Source of the DNA: Misgurnus anguillicaudatus
Lineage: Eukaryota > Chordata > Actinopteri > Cypriniformes > Cobitidae
NCBI RefSeq assembly: GCF_027580225.2
Contig: NC_073361.2
Span: 27,111,001-27,175,000 of the forward strand
Direction: 5' to 3'
DNA length: 64,000 bases
In this document: piece by piece, positions 1-11,779 of the stretch
Layout: each line of letters starts with the position of its first letter
How positions within the stretch are numbered: position 1 is the first letter of the stretch
Translations under genes and position numbers: made by a program
Notes under the pieces: model-generated
Told to the model about the DNA's origin: nothing
What the model saw: the letters and a program-made list of their open reading frames with translations, nothing else
The model's database searches: none

Positions 1-866
1 CAGTAGACTGGCAAATCTCTTCATGCAGGAATCTGTTTAATGGATCTGCATATTCTTATGAGAAGAGCCTGAATACAAAAGCAGCTGCAGTGGAAACTTC
101 ATCATCATAACCGGAGAGGTGGAGTGGGATTGGTGATGAAGGGGAAGTCCAGGGGAAGACGAGACCTGTCTCCTTTGACCAAACTCTTTTGTTGTCAAAC
201 TTGAGAATAGGATTTATTTGTCCCAAAGGCAGAAACCCAGAAAACGCTCTTAGGATACCTGGTTCAGATTTAAACTTGGTCATTACTTAGTGGAGTGTTG
301 ATTCCTGAGCCATAAAACCTTTGAGCAATAAAATATAGCTGGTGAAACTTTCTTCGCTGTTATAATACAGTTTATGACAAAGATTTTAGAGAATGACTTG
401 TCCCTGCAGGGTGCCACTCACAAACCTTCTCAAAAGTGTGCCCCAAATCTTTCCAATAGATGCAATATCAAGTCTGAAAATGTGTGCACAATGATTTTAC
501 ACAATGTTTCCTTTTAGCAGAACGTCCTGCTGGGTGTGCACACAGGTTTTGTTTTCCCAGAGTTGTGATTTGGTCCAAAATGCGTTCCTAGTTTGAGGAC
601 ATACACACGTATTGGCAAAGGAGTCTTATTTAACAGCTTTGACAGTTATAATTTGTGCTTTGGTTTGTCAGGACCTGATACTCTTTGGCTGTTAGAGGGA
701 TAACCTCAGAACCAGATGGAGAAAGTGGTCTCTCTGTCAGCTGTCACAGAAGAGTGAGGAAAGAGATTATGACTTTTCCATTCTTTCACTTGCACAAGTG
801 CACCTCAGACAGTGTCTGGTTGCTGGATTTTCAAATGTTTGTTCTCCAACCAGATGATTGGTAATG
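1..866. other. Non-repeat sequence, no gene recognised
   Basis: Probably upstream or intronic sequence of CNBD1. A 75-codon minus-strand open frame at 56-283 has no recognisable family and no splice support. I see no repeat structure. Confidence 0.3.
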
Positions 867-1675
867 TTAAAGGGACACCACACTTTTTTTGAAAATATAC
901 TCATTTTCCAGTTCCCCTTAGAGTTAAACATTTGATTTTTACCGTTTTGGAATCAATTCAGCTGATCTCTGGGTCTGACGCTAGCACTTTTAGCATAGCT
1001 AAGCATAATCCATTGAATCTGATTAGACCATTAGCATCGCGCAAAAGAAAATATCCAAAAAGTTTCGATATTTTTCCTATTTACTCTTCTGTAGTTACAT
1101 CGTGTACCAAGACCGACAGAAAATCAAAAGTTGCAATTTTTTCTAGGCAGATATGTCTAGGAACTATACTCTCATTCTGGCGTAATAATCAAGGACTTTG
1201 ATGCTGTACCATGGCTGCAGGAGGCACAATGATATTACGCAGCAGCCGAAAATAGTCCCCTTAGTATCTTTCAAAGGCAGGGGACTATTTTTGGGCAGTG
1301 CGTAATATCCCTACACCTGCTGCAGCCATGTTAGGGCAGCAAAGTCCTTGATTATTACGCCAGAATGAGAGTATAGTTCCTAGTCATATCTGGCTAGAAA
1401 ATCGCAACTTTTAATTTTCCGTTAGTCTTAGTACATGATATAATTACAGAAGAGTCAAGTTTTAAATAGGAAAAATATCCAAACTCTTTGGTTATTTTTT
1501 AGCGCAATGCTAATGGTCTAATTAGATTCAATGGATTGTGCTAAGCTATGCTTAAAGTGGTACTGCCAGACCCGGAGATCAGCTGAATGGATTCCAAAAT
1601 GGTAAAAACAAATGTTTAACTCTAGGTGAGCTGGAGAATGAGTATATTTTCCAAAAAAGTGGAGTATCCCTTTAA
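867..1675. mobile_element. Foldback MITE with TTAA flanks
   Basis: The sequence from 867 inward is the imperfect reverse complement of the sequence inward from 1675 over almost the whole length. For example, the segment around 1160-1200 (ACTATACTCTCATTCTGGCG) pairs with 1345-1375, and CATGGCTGCAG with CTGCAGCCATG. The ends are TTAAAGGGA and TCCCTTTAA, so the target duplication is TTAA, as made by piggyBac-type transposases. There is no coding capacity; the 89- and 60-codon frames inside lie in the arms. Confidence 0.8.
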
Positions 1676-1803
1676 AGTGTAAGTTTTGGAAATGCGACAC
1701 ATAAGATGTCCCTACTACCTGACAGAGATAACTTATCTAGAAGCAAAACATTATCTAGAAGCAAAAGGCCAGGCTCACATTACAGGATTTTTAAAATTCA
1801 GGC

Positions 1804-2104
1804 TAGAGCCCGACTGATATATCGGCAGGCCGATATTAGGCATTTTTCAAACGATCGGTATCGGCATTCATAATGCCGTTGTATAGTTTGTCCACCAGAG
1901 GGCACTTCTTTCTTCTTTTTAAAATGCATTATCATATTATTTTAGTTAAAACTCAACAATAACTACAAATAACTAATGTTCGGGAAATCTGTTAATGTTT
2001 TGTTGCGCCTTTCTAAGAAAAAAATCGGCCGATATATCGGATTTTAAAACCAACAAACATTTGTATCGGTATCGGCCTTCAAAATCCTTTATCGGTGGGC
2101 TGTA
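1804..2104. mobile_element. Short hAT-type MITE (TATCGGCC family)
   Basis: A 301-bp element with ends TAGAGCCCGACTGATA and TTATCGGTGGGCTGTA, and internal copies of ATCGGTATCGGC in both orientations. It is flanked by an exact 8-bp direct repeat, ATTCAGGC (1796-1803 and 2105-2112), the target duplication length of hAT transposons. It has no ORF. Confidence 0.8.
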
Positions 2105-2596
2105 ATTCAGGCCATGAATTAATCTGATTGCAGCAAACACACAAAGAGAATCTTGGCAGATTTTCTTTTTTTAAATCTTAACCATGCCCACACTACAAGA
2201 TATTATTAAGAATATCGTGCCAGTAAGAGCGTGACCTCACAGGGCAGTGGATGTAATCTAATAGAGATTGTGAAGCATTTATTATTACCTTTAATGTTTA
2301 CAATTGCTAAATAGGATGCTAGCAGCTTTCTGTACTTGCCTGGTGTGTTTAAAACCCAGACGCTTTCTCCTCAGCTCTTGTTTTCAAGGCAACGGTCTAG
2401 ATATGTTTTCAATTGCTTACATAATTTTAACTCAGACTTGCTGACAAGTCCATATTATTTATATATCCATATATAAATCAGCATATTTTATTTTCTACAG
2501 AATAGACAATCGTGAACAGTTAACAACATCTGTTGCTTTTTGGATGCTGATCAACCAGCTTTAGGTTTTTTTAGTTAAGCTTGTTCATCATTTACA

Positions 2597-2760
2597 ATAC
2601 ATTTATTGTAATGTACTGTATCAATTTGGCACAAATGCTTATTGAAGATGACCTAAATTGCATTCAATACAGTAAAACAGTTTATGTATTTCCTGGGATT
2701 CAAACCCGTGACAGCGGCATTGCTATAAACACTAAAGCTAGGCCGGTACCAAACCAACAT
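2597..2760 (+). repeat. Diverged dispersed teleost repeat (GCAGATGCTT family)
   Basis: It follows the pattern of the common fish repeat beginning CATTTATGCATTTGGCAGA and ending in GGGATTCAAACCCGTGAC-like sequence, but is strongly diverged. A better copy lies at 10125-10250 and a truncated one at 58258-58306. The GGTTCGAACCC-like box suggests a tRNA-related SINE origin, which is inference. Confidence 0.5.
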
Positions 2761-4117
2761 AAATGGTTTTGACTAGTCTTTTCAGCAGGGATATTAAACC
2801 AGAAGACCACCCATGATGGATCACTAGGCGTTTCTTATAAATGTTACAGCAGCGATGGGAACAATCTTATCGTTGTTGGCTTTTACCACAATTGTCTTTT
2901 CTGATTTTCCTGGTGCGATAAATAAAATAAAAAGAAAAGTAAAATCAATTTGATTCTGAAGACTAACCTCATTTTCCCCCCAATTTTGCTTTCTTTCAGG
3001 AAAAGCGCCAGGACAATTTCAGAAAAGACAGTTGAGGTTATCAGCAATAAGATTTGCACTTCCAGATTGAATTGATTACCCGAGAAGGTTTCCCTTTTAT
3101 CTTGAAAGCAAAGTGGCACTTAGAATTTGAATTAAGTTTGCTGCCCATTCTGACCCACCCAAAAAACCCAGCTCTTTGGCTTTAACTTAAAGATAGACCT
3201 AATCGATGTTCCTCTCTCTAGGTGATTTATGTCAGTGGCTGGTCTTGGTTTAGTGGCAATTTTCCCGGTGCATTCTCTAGAGATAGTTTGCAGGAAAGTA
3301 TTTGGTGCCTGATAAGATAGTGTTGTAAAGGCGGCCCGCTCCGAGGATAAGGACGATTACAGTTATTTGTTGACAAAGCTTCTTGTTGTCCGTCAGACCT
3401 GTGGATGCGCTGGCAGCTGTCATTTTTTTGATGGGTTCGTAATGGTCTCATTGGCTTAGTGATTCAAAAACATGAAACCGACCTTCACCCTTGCCATGAC
3501 GGGTGATGGGCATCTTTACTATGGGATTTTGGCAACCTTGTATTTTGTGTTGTTTCATCGAGGTTGTGGCTCTAATAGAAAATTGTTTGCTTTTTTTGCG
3601 AATACGCTCGTTTTGTCATTTTGAGCTTTCATTCGTCTCACCTCTGCTGTTTTAATTCTCTGCCACAGGTATGCAATACAATCACAATACGTTTTCATAC
3701 AGAAAGCAATAATGCATTTTTTCCCATTTATTGAATGATAAGTTTCCTCCAGTTAATTTAATGGAGGGATTAAAGATTGCAATTATTATTATCTACGGTA
3801 AATTTATAATTTATGGAAGTGTATGGAAATATCCTGGTATTAAGCCAGAAGTTGGTTATCTGTTTTATTTCCAAGCTGCCAGCTGCGAATATTTAAAAAA
3901 AAGATGTTTTAGGGTTTAATAAGGGTGTTTGTCCATTTGAGATGATGGATGGATCAGAGCTCACCGAGAGTTTAACAAAAGACAGGGACACATAACTTAA
4001 ACCTGCTACCATTTAATAGAAAAAATATGCTTTATTGTCCCTTTACTGGGAAATTTGTCTTGGACATCATGACACAGCCAGTAAATAAATCCAATTCAAC
4101 ACAATTCCAACATCCAA
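2761..4117. other. Intron or upstream sequence, no feature recognised
   Basis: The CTTTCTTTCAG at about 2990-2999 looks like a splice acceptor, but the following frame closes quickly and matches no CNBD1 segment. No repeat boundary is seen. Confidence 0.3.
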
Positions 4118-4359
4118 TTAAAGGCGGGGTGCATGATTTTTGAAAAACACTTTGGAAAAGGGAGTCGGGCTGATTACCAAAACACACTTGTAGCCAATCA
4201 GCAGGAAGGGGTGTGTCTACTAACCGCCATTGTTGCTTTGGTTGCGTATGTGTGGGTCTATCAAAAGATGGTCCAGATTCTATTGGGGTAGGGGCGTGTT
4301 TGTTTAGGTGATTTCAAATATCAACCTTGGCTTTAAGAGATCATGCATCCCGCCTTTAA
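4118..4359. mobile_element. TTAA-flanked MITE (AAGGCGGGGTGCATGAT family)
   Basis: Inverted ends TTAAAGGCGGGGTGCATGAT and ATCATGCATCCCGCCTTTAA bound 242 bp. Both ends carry TTAA. No coding capacity. Confidence 0.8.
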
Positions 4360-4603
4360 AACAAATACAGCACTCTCATAACTACAACTACAGAATCATA
4401 ATTAAGTTTTTTTTACAGCACTTGGCACAAAGGAATTTTTATTTTCGGGGTTAGACTTACACATGGGGATCCTGAATCTTTTTCTCTGAAGGGAACAGGT
4501 TAAAATTTGTATGTGTGACTCATCACCAACAATTTTCCTAGCATGCTTAAGAACAGATGCCTCATTTCCTGTATAGTTGGTTTATTCTCCCACCTTATAA
4601 TTT

Positions 4604-4828
4604 TTAGAGCAACATGTACCACCAGTCATCCTTTAGCCTTTGCAGGAAATATAACCTTGAACACAGGCTACTAATATGAGAAGACCAGCATAGTAAATTA
4701 TCTATATGGACTCCTAAATATTTATATGAAGACATCCGTGTAATGGTAATACCATGAATTATTACTGGGTTATGGTCCCCCACAGACCTTGGATCAAAAT
4801 TATTTCCATGGCCTTCATTCCATTTCAA
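4604..4828 (-). pseudogene. LINE reverse transcriptase C-terminal fragment
   Basis: The minus-strand frame contains YKYLGVHIDNLLCWSSHIS followed by LYFLQRLK. The Y-K-Y-L-G-V-x-I-D ... W-x-x-H motif and a following R-L-x-F-L-x-R-L marks the end of the reverse transcriptase (thumb region) of fish non-LTR retrotransposons. No catalytic YADD region is present. The fragment is 5'-truncated, as is usual for LINEs, and has no discernible 3' tail. It probably lies in an upstream CNBD1 intron, antisense to the gene. Confidence 0.8.
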
Positions 4829-5133
4829 ATCAGTGAATTAGTATCACATTTGTTCATGATTATTCATATTTGATATAAGAAAAACATAACTTTCTCTATC
4901 TACAGTACACTAATCTGAATGGCTGACTTTTCACAACTTCAGTAAAAGAACACACATGTGTTTAATGTACTGTATTACACCGTTTTTTTTTTTACAAAAC
5001 AATAACTTTACAGTAATTTAGTGAGCATTTTTAATTCAACTATTTGTGATTTGCAAACATACAGGGTTAAAATATTTAATGGGTGGGATTCAAAGTAAAT
5101 ACAATTTTAAAAGATTTACTGATAATTGTAAAT

Positions 5134-5634
5134 TTAAGGGGTTATAGTCATAGACTTTTTTAGTTTGTCCCTAGAGTACGTATGTGAAGTTTTAGCTCAA
5201 AATACCATATAAATAATTTATTATATCATGTTAAAATTGCCACTTTGTAGATGTGAGCAAAAATGTGACGTTTTTGTGTGTGTCCTTTTAAATGCAAATG
5301 AGCGGATGAAATGCAAATAGTGGTTTGTTGAAATTGAAATGCAGTTGTGCTGTCGATTATTTTTTTTTATTCTCTCTGCACTAAATTTTTATTCTCTCTG
5401 CACTAAATGGCAGTGCCGTGGTTGGATAGTGCAGATTAAGGGGTGGTATTACGTCACAAAACAGGCGAAACCTTAATGGCCTAATTATTTCACATGCTTG
5501 CAGAGAATGGTTTACCAAAACTAAGTAACTGAGTTGATCTTTTTCACATTTTCAAGGTTGATAGAGGCACCGGGGACCCAATTATAGCACTTAAACATGA
5601 AAAAAGTCAGATTTCCACACTATGACCCCTTTAA
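5134..5634 (+). mobile_element. TTAA MITE, family AAGGGGTCATA, copy 1
   Basis: Ends TTAAGGGGTTATAG and CTATGACCCCTTTAA. The interior shares long blocks with 26352-26894 in the same orientation and with 8336-8765 in reverse. The shared blocks include GCTCAAAATACCAT-like, AAATGCAAATGAGCGGATGA and GTTGGATAGTGCAGAT. No ORF. Confidence 0.85.
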
Positions 5635-5939
5635 TAAAAATAATAATATGTAAAATATATAATAAAAGTCCCCCGGTAGTTTACAATTTTATTACCTGAA
5701 ATTAATCTTAAAAAGCATAGTTTTTGCTGTAACTATAATTTTTTCATGCTTTAAAATACCTTGAATGTAACTGTACAGCTTTTCCTAGTATACACCAAGA
5801 ATATGCAAATTATTCCCTGCCTCTACTTAATCACACCAGCTCAGACCAGAGATAGGGATATGCAAATTTGTTCCCGCCGCCACTCAATCGCACAAGCTCG
5901 GCCATAGATATATATGTACATAGATTAGGGTTTTGCAGA

Positions 5940-6440
5940 TTTTGGTTTGTGAAGATCGTTTTTGAAACTTAAAGTAGGCGTTTCCTGCTGTCGCCATCTT
6001 GGCCGGGCGTCACCGCGAATCACTTACCGATAACCAAAAATGGGTAAAGAGGCGGGACATGGGTGAAGCTGAGGTGGCTGGATGCTCAAACCATGCCTGC
6101 CTAGCTCCATTCTCGTGACAGCAGTGGCAGTTCACACGTCACTCAAGTGGCCACGCCCTTAATTATGCAGAAGTTTAAGGCTTAATATAATTTAAACAAA
6201 TTCACCCTCTCACAGTTGTCATGAAGGGCAAAATTAGCTATATAGACCAAAAATTTTTTTTGAACCAGGCTGTAAACATATTTATTTCTGCTCTAAAGAT
6301 GTCAATTTTAACATGGAGGTCTATGGGAATTGACTCCCTTTTGGAGCCAGCCTCAAGCAGCCAGTCGATGAATTACAGTTTAAGTCACTTCCGAATTGGC
6401 TTCATCAGAGAGATCAGAAGGTTGCTCCTCGGTTAAAACC
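5940..6440 (+). repeat. Dispersed repeat, probable MITE fragment
   Basis: Contains CAGTCGATGAATTACAGTTT, AAGTCACTTCCG and ATGGAGGTCTATGGGAATTG, which I recognise as a recurring cyprinid interspersed sequence. Clear inverted ends are not visible, so the limits are approximate. The 71-codon frame at 6221 lies inside it and is not a gene. Confidence 0.4.
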
Positions 6441-6616
6441 AGCGAGTTTGTTGTTCACACTCCCTCGCACGAGAGCGCCTGGACTTAATGACGTGAATAG
6501 ATTCGTTTTAAGAATTTTGCGGTCATGACAGTGTTGCCCTTGCTTCTTTTTGTCCACCAATCAAGTGACTTGTCATTAATAAGTACAAAATGAAGTAAAT
6601 AAATGTGTAAACTACT

Positions 6617-6700
6617 GCCCGATACTATCGTGTATCGTCGATCTCAAAGGCTGACGATAGGACGATCTCAAAATGGGGCAAATCGCCCAACACTAACATA
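6617..6700. repeat. Fragment of a hAT-type repeat
   Basis: GATACTATCGTGTATCGTCG and GACGATAGGACGATC resemble the end of the ATATCGT-type hAT elements common in fish. It is short and partial. Confidence 0.3.
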
Positions 6701-7967
6701 GATGCCACATTCGGCAGTTCCAGACACATAGCTGCTAAGATGCATATTACAATTTATTATAAAATAATACTTCTGTATATTTCTGTTTCAGTTTTTCAAC
6801 TTCTAAAATCTTAAAATCTTTCATTTTAAAAGAAATCTGGATGAAAACTGTTGCAGATTTTATTACATTTTATTAAATTGTTTAATATTTTAGCTGAACA
6901 ATTTGAAGTTTAATGTTTTTTTTGACACTTTTTTCATCATGCCTCTTAAATTAAACACAAGAAATAACCCACAGTGAAAAAGATGAAATCTTTTATCTTA
7001 GCGCCATACTATCTTTGGCAGCAAGTTAGGGGATAACAAACTTGGCATTCAGAAGATGTTTTGTGAACCTTGAAATTAAAGCAGGTGAAGTGTAGGCCCA
7101 TGCGAGATGTTCTTGTAAATTATAAACTCACGTTACGGCATCTCTGCAAACACTACTTTAACTCTGCCATCTATGTAGCAAATGTATTCCAGTTTATTGA
7201 TTGTACTCTGGAGTGATTCAAAGATTTAAATAAGTGTAGGTGTATAATGATCGCAAGACTTTGCTGTTTGTTACTTGATTTTATTGCTGTAGTTAAAAGC
7301 ATTGGCACAGAAAGCGTGATGGATATCAGACGTAGTTAAGAGATGGCGTATTCAGAATTGTTAAAGAACATTTATTGGAAAGCCCTTAAGTGTCTAAAGC
7401 AAGCTTGGATGAGGCTGGGACTGATTTCCTAAACGCACAAGTGCACACAAACACTCACAAAGGATTGATTGATGGTGACCTTATTTTAGCATAAGCAAAC
7501 TCTCTCATACACATGCAGCATTGTAATTACCCAGCTATCCTTGCAATGGTGTGGTCCTGATAGCGAAACTCCTCCCCAGCTAATGGCGTTGACTTTTTAT
7601 CACTCTTTAAGACACCTTTTGAATCAGTGTTACATGCTGAAGGAGGTTTTCTAAATAGCAGTAGCACCCCTGGGTTCACTATCTGAGATGGTGCCCGCAG
7701 GAGGTAGGGAATGTTAAGATAAAGATGTTTTTATTGGGATATAGAGAGTTTGTCAAGGACTCTCATTCATTTACTTCAATACAGATGAGCCTGGATCTTA
7801 AAATGGTTTATTATGTGTAAGGTATAGACTGACTGCAAATAAATGACTGGAGGCCGCCAAGTTTCTCTATATTTGTTGGTTGGTAAAAGGTCTTCATATT
7901 TGTTTTGCTTGCTTTCATGAACTGAGTGATTTCTTAAAGTCTGCTTGTGTCTTTGTGTGTTTTACAG
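6701..7967. other. Intron sequence before first recognised CNBD1 exon
   Basis: AT-rich with no repeat or ORF of note. The missing upstream CNBD1 exon, which must end in phase 2, was not seen here. Confidence 0.3.
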
Positions 7968-8113
7968 CCCCATTGAGAGATGTCAGTATGAACATCATGT
8001 CATTTATAAACTCCTGAAGGGTATCCACAGTGTGACTTCTCAGCTTGGCTCACAGGAGCTGAAACAGATCAGTACCATCTCCACCATCGAGACCTGGGAC
8101 CGCGGACAGGTCG
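7968..8113 (+). CDS. cnbd1: CNBD1 internal exon 1 of window (start of CNB domain A)
   Basis: First recognisable exon of a gene read as CNBD1, a poorly characterised protein with two cyclic-nucleotide-binding (CNB) folds. A TTTTACAG acceptor precedes it and the donor is TCG|GTAAGT. It opens with one base completing a split codon, then reads PIERCQYEHHVIYKLLKG and continues through LGSQELKQIS and TIETWDRGQ. This is the helix-plus-first-strand part of a CNB fold (K-x-L-x-x-I ... L ... EL ... G). It matches my recollection of mammalian CNBD1 at PYEHK-x-x-x-x-FLK and ETW-x-x-G. A CAG|GTCGGT donor four bases upstream is possible, but only the GTAAGT donor (phase 1) joins in frame to the exon at 10776, restoring V-V-F-G-H-N-G-F-Y. 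At least one upstream coding exon ending in phase 2 is required and was not found. Confidence 0.88.
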
Positions 8114-8136
8114 GTAAGTATTATCAAATATAATAA

Positions 8137-8210
8137 GATAAGGTATAACAAGATTGAGCACACCTATTACTATGAATATGGGACAATGCAATTGTCAGTA
8201 GGGCCAATAG
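8137..8210 (+). repeat. Dispersed repeat fragment (ATTGAGCACxCCTATTACTA)
   Basis: Shares AAGATTGAGCAC-CCTATTACTATGAAT and GGGACAATGCAA with 60286-60345; a reversed, diverged relative lies at 57725-57880. It begins only 23 bp into the intron. Confidence 0.6.
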
Positions 8211-8335
8211 TCTATTAGTCCATGATGTACAGAGCCTTCATAGAAAATGTTTGCCTCCTCTTGTCAGATATACCTCTTGTTAAGATTTGCAAGAAATTTG
8301 GCTTGAATTTCCTTTCTATTTTGCTTAATATTTGT

Positions 8336-8765
8336 TTAAAAGGGGACGTATCATGAAAATTTGACTTTTTCCATGTTTAAGTGCTATAATTGGGTTCCCA
8401 GTGCGTGTATCAACCTACAAAATGTGAACCCAGTAACTTAGTTTTGGTAAACCATTCTCTGCAAGCATGTGCAAAAATAGGTCATTGAAATTTGGCTCCC
8501 CTTGTGATGTCAGAAGGGGATGATACCACTCCTTAATCTGCACTATCCAATCACGACACTGGCATTTAGTGCAGAGATCAGCTCATTTGCATGAGGATAC
8601 ACCCAAAAACGGCACATTTCTACTCACACCTACAAAGTGACAATTTTAACATGTTATAATAAATTATCTATATGGTGTTTTGAGCTAAAACTTCACATGC
8701 ATACTTTGGAGACACCAAAGATTTATTTTACATCTTAAAAAAGTTTTGTGAAATGTTCCCTTTAA
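8336..8765 (-). mobile_element. TTAA MITE, family AAGGGGTCATA, copy 2 (reverse)
   Basis: Reverse-orientation relative of 5134-5634 and 26352-26894. It has TTAA near both ends but eroded termini (AGGGGACGTATCATGA at the left). Internal landmarks are CTATAATTGGGTTCCCAGTG and ATGTTATAATAAATTATC. Confidence 0.75.
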
Positions 8766-9445
8766 AACAAACATCGAGTTTTATTGTATGCTCTTATAAC
8801 AGTCGGTGATGTTAATCTAAGTCTATACATCTTTAAGTCATCTTTAAGTCTGGTTTGAATATTGTCAAGTGTTTGGATGTATTTCTAAAAAGTTGTGCCT
8901 TTCCCGACCCGGCGTGCATGATTTCCTATTGATGTGTGTCTGTTTTTCAGCGTCTGGGCAGACATCTGCTAATCTGTGCTTAATAACAGCTCTTATTACT
9001 TTCAGGACCACTAAGTAAAAACATAAAGGCAAGACAATTTGACGAAAACGCAGATCCGTGCCTCACACCGATGGCTAGTGTTTTGCCAGCGTCTGGTATT
9101 TTGAAGATTTCTGTATTGATTCGTCTGGAGCGCCCGTGTTAATGGCCGTGTCGTGTTGTATGTCACACATGCAGTGAAGCACGGTGGTTTTTAGGCTTAA
9201 GTCTCTGTGAGATGACTACATAGCATAAACAAAGCGAAAAGTTTGCGTGTAAGAACTGTTGATTTTTATGGGGTATGTTTGCTTTTAAAGAGCCGTTTCC
9301 ATCCCATGCGATTTTTGTGTAAAAGTGATTTATTTGAGTTGGGACAGTTCACAAACAGAGCTGTTGTTTATCAAAGAGTTCCTTTTTAATTGTAGTTTAA
9401 AAGAAAAGCTCACTTAAAAATGAAAGTCTTGTCATCGCTCACATC

Positions 9446-9922
9446 CAGTGTTGGGGGTAACGCATTACAAGTAACTTGAGTGACGTAATAATATTACTTT
9501 TCTGAAGTAACGAGTAAAGTAACGCATTACTTTTTAAATGTACACATCAATATTTGAGTTACTTTTTCAAAAAAGTAACTCAAGTTACTTTTTTTAGTTT
9601 AATTAATTTGATTAAAAAATATGTACTGAATTAAACTAAACGTATGCACTCTCTGTGCCTGTGTGGAAACAGTTTGAGTCAGAAACTGAGATGGCAGGCC
9701 AGAGCTAAATTTTTTTGTGATGAATTATGCAATTTCTGAATGCAGAACTTTTCAGTCATAAAAACACCTGCAAGGCCAAAAAAAAGTAACGCAAAACTAA
9801 CTAAAAGTAACGTAAGCATTACTTTCCATGAAAAGTAACTAAGTAATGCAATTAGTTACTTTTTTTGGGAGTAACTTAATATTGTAATGCATTACTTTTA
9901 AAAGTAACTTTCCCCAACACTG
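9446..9922. mobile_element. hAT-type MITE (GTAACGCATTAC family), copy 1
   Basis: A 477-bp element with inverted ends CAGTGTTGGGGGTAACGC and AACTTTCCCCAACACTG, rich in AAGTAACT motifs. It is flanked by a perfect 8-bp duplication CTCACATC (9438-9445 and 9923-9930), diagnostic of hAT-type insertion. A close relative with its own duplication lies at 50253-50750. No ORF. Confidence 0.92.
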
Positions 9923-10124
9923 CTCACATCATTCACTTACCCTTAACTGTTTTCAGATCTGTATAAAGGACATATAACCGAATAACTACTCTCAGTATCA
10001 TAAAATAAGTCCCTACAACTATATATGCCAAGTCTTATAAATTCATACAATGAAACAACTTATCACTAAAGTCATTTTTTACTTTTTTCTCTTAACCAAA
10101 CCTTTCAAATATCATTCATTGCAT

Positions 10125-10250
10125 TTGCATTTATGCATCTGGCAGATGCTTTCATCCAAAGCGACTTACGGTGCATTACAAGATATACGTTTTTATCAGC
10201 ATGTGTGTTCCCTGGTTTCGAACCCATGACCTTTTGCGCTGCTATGCCAT
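10125..10250 (+). repeat. Dispersed teleost repeat (CATTTATGCATCTGGCAGA)
   Basis: Contains TTTATGCATCTGGCAGATGC, ATCCAAAGCGACTTACG and TTTCGAACCCATGACC, the hallmarks of a repeat found throughout teleost genomes. The 3' box resembles a tRNA B-box (GGTTCGAA), which suggests a SINE. It lies in the intron between the exons at 7968 and 10776. Confidence 0.7.
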
Positions 10251-10775
10251 ATTATTTTTGGAGCTTAACTGCCTTTCGTCACTTTTTAATGTATGGAAAT
10301 TGACCATTACAACATTTTGATTTTTTAGTTTATATTCCACAAAAAAGCAAAGTTTTACAGTTTTGGAACAACATTAGAGGGAGTAATTGATACAGTCACC
10401 TTCAATCTCTTTCTCATCTTAAGCACATCTTTCTTTTTTAATGTGAAATTCAGAGCAACAGCCACTTAATAAAAACCTGCTGTTGTTTTTGAGGTTGTAT
10501 ATTACAGTATGAACTCCAGTGCACACAAATGCAAGACTTTTTACAAGCCATCAGCATCTATTTATAGTTTTGCTGCAGTTTTAGTATGATACAGTGTTTC
10601 TATGATGTGTGTTGTGGTGGAGGTTTACTTTCTAAAACCTTATGCAGACACAGTTACTGTAGTAGCATGAATAATCTGCCATTTTGCATAATGGGTTCAA
10701 GTTGAGGTTAACCGAGGCCACAACCTTTTTAATCCGAAACATTGTGTGCTGTTTATCTGTTTTCCTTGTTTACAG

Positions 10776-10867
10776 TTTTCGGACATAATGGATTTTACAT
10801 CGTCCTGATGGGCTCTGTAAAACCATACAATCGGGAAACGCTTAAAGAGGAACAGAAACTCCCTACA
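10776..10867 (+). CDS. cnbd1: CNBD1 exon 2 of window (CNB domain A beta-strands)
   Basis: The acceptor is TTGTTTACAG and the donor is CTACA|GTATGA. Two bases complete a codon from the previous exon, then the frame reads FGHNGFYIVLMGSVKPYN, followed by a charged tail RETLKEEQKL. The NGFY-[IV]-[VI]-L-x-G pattern is the strand and turn found in nearly all CNB domains just before the variable loop. It is the most diagnostic match to CNBD1 in the window. The exon ends in phase 0. The intron that follows holds a nested transposon block of about 2.8 kb (11006-13787). Mammalian CNBD1, as I recall it, has a longer linker here, so a small exon could be missing between this one and 14051. Direct splicing keeps the frame, so the fish linker may simply be shorter. 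Confidence 0.87.
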
Positions 10868-11250
10868 GTATGATTTTTTGCTCTTAAGTAGTTACCTGTT
10901 GAGATAAGATACTACAGTTGCAAAATAAAACTGAATTAATAAAAATAAAACTTTTACTAACCTTTACAGCTTACAGTTTGCAGCTATTTCCCTCCACCAT
11001 ATCATTTAAAGGCACAATATGTAGGATTTCACCACTAGAGGTCACCTTTTTTTTCGAAACAAAGGCAAAGCTTAAAGGGATAGTTTAGCGTCAAATGCAA
11101 ATGACCCCATGATTTACGCATCCTCAAGCCATCCTTAATGTATATGATTATCTTTTTCAGACTATTAGACCATATTAGAAGTTATATTAGAAAATGTCCT
11201 GGCTGTTCCAAGCTTTATAATTGAAGTGCAAATAAGTCCATCCTTTTTTT

Positions 11251-11696
11251 TAGGGATGTGCATCGATGCATCGCGCTCCCATTAGAAGACCTGTCTTAAA
11301 TTGATTCTGAATCGTAAGGCTCCGATTCAGTGTTTCATGCACAGCTTGTGCATGTACTATGGCTCCGTGATCAGTAGGAAGTCCTTATCAATCTAAAATC
11401 ACTACAAGTTTGACTCGTTTATAACGTGCATTTAAAAAAGCAACACTCGTCAAACACAATCATTTAAAATATTCTTTATTATCATGAAAATACCTGAAAC
11501 AATCTGAAGAACAGCGATATAAATATTCCTTTAGACATTTCCTGGAATATTGGTATGCTACTTCTTCTGTGGCACAAATGGTGTTTCTGGGCGGGAGCGC
11601 CCCCTGGCTTTTGGATGTGGCTGCATTTCACCGTGATTCGTTCAAATTCATTCATTGAGAAAACGCGCATTTGCCCGATTAATTGTCACAACCCTA
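11251..11696. mobile_element. hAT-type element nested in a GATAGTT repeat
   Basis: Ends TAGGGATGTGCATCGATG and ATTGTCACAACCCTA, flanked on both sides by CTTTTTTT (11243-11250 and 11697-11704), an 8-bp duplication. The duplication is low-complexity, so it is weaker evidence. The host sequence resumes across it (AAGTCCATCC ... AAGAAGTAATCCACATGG). The 60-95-codon frames here are not genes. Confidence 0.65.
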
Positions 11697-11779
11697 CTTT
11701 TTTTCAAAGAAGTAATCCACATGGTGGCGGTCTTACACAACTTAATAAAACACTGAAGCATCCGCTGATGAAAAACTCT

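Noticed and set aside
2883..3119. Possible upstream CNBD1 exon after CTTTCTTTCAG near 2999
   Set aside because: The acceptor is fair, but the following frame reaches a stop within about a dozen codons and shows no CNBD1 similarity.
10201..10250. Possible tRNA gene (GGTTTCGAACCCATGACC box)
   Set aside because: Only a B-box-like segment is present, within a known dispersed repeat; no cloverleaf can be drawn.
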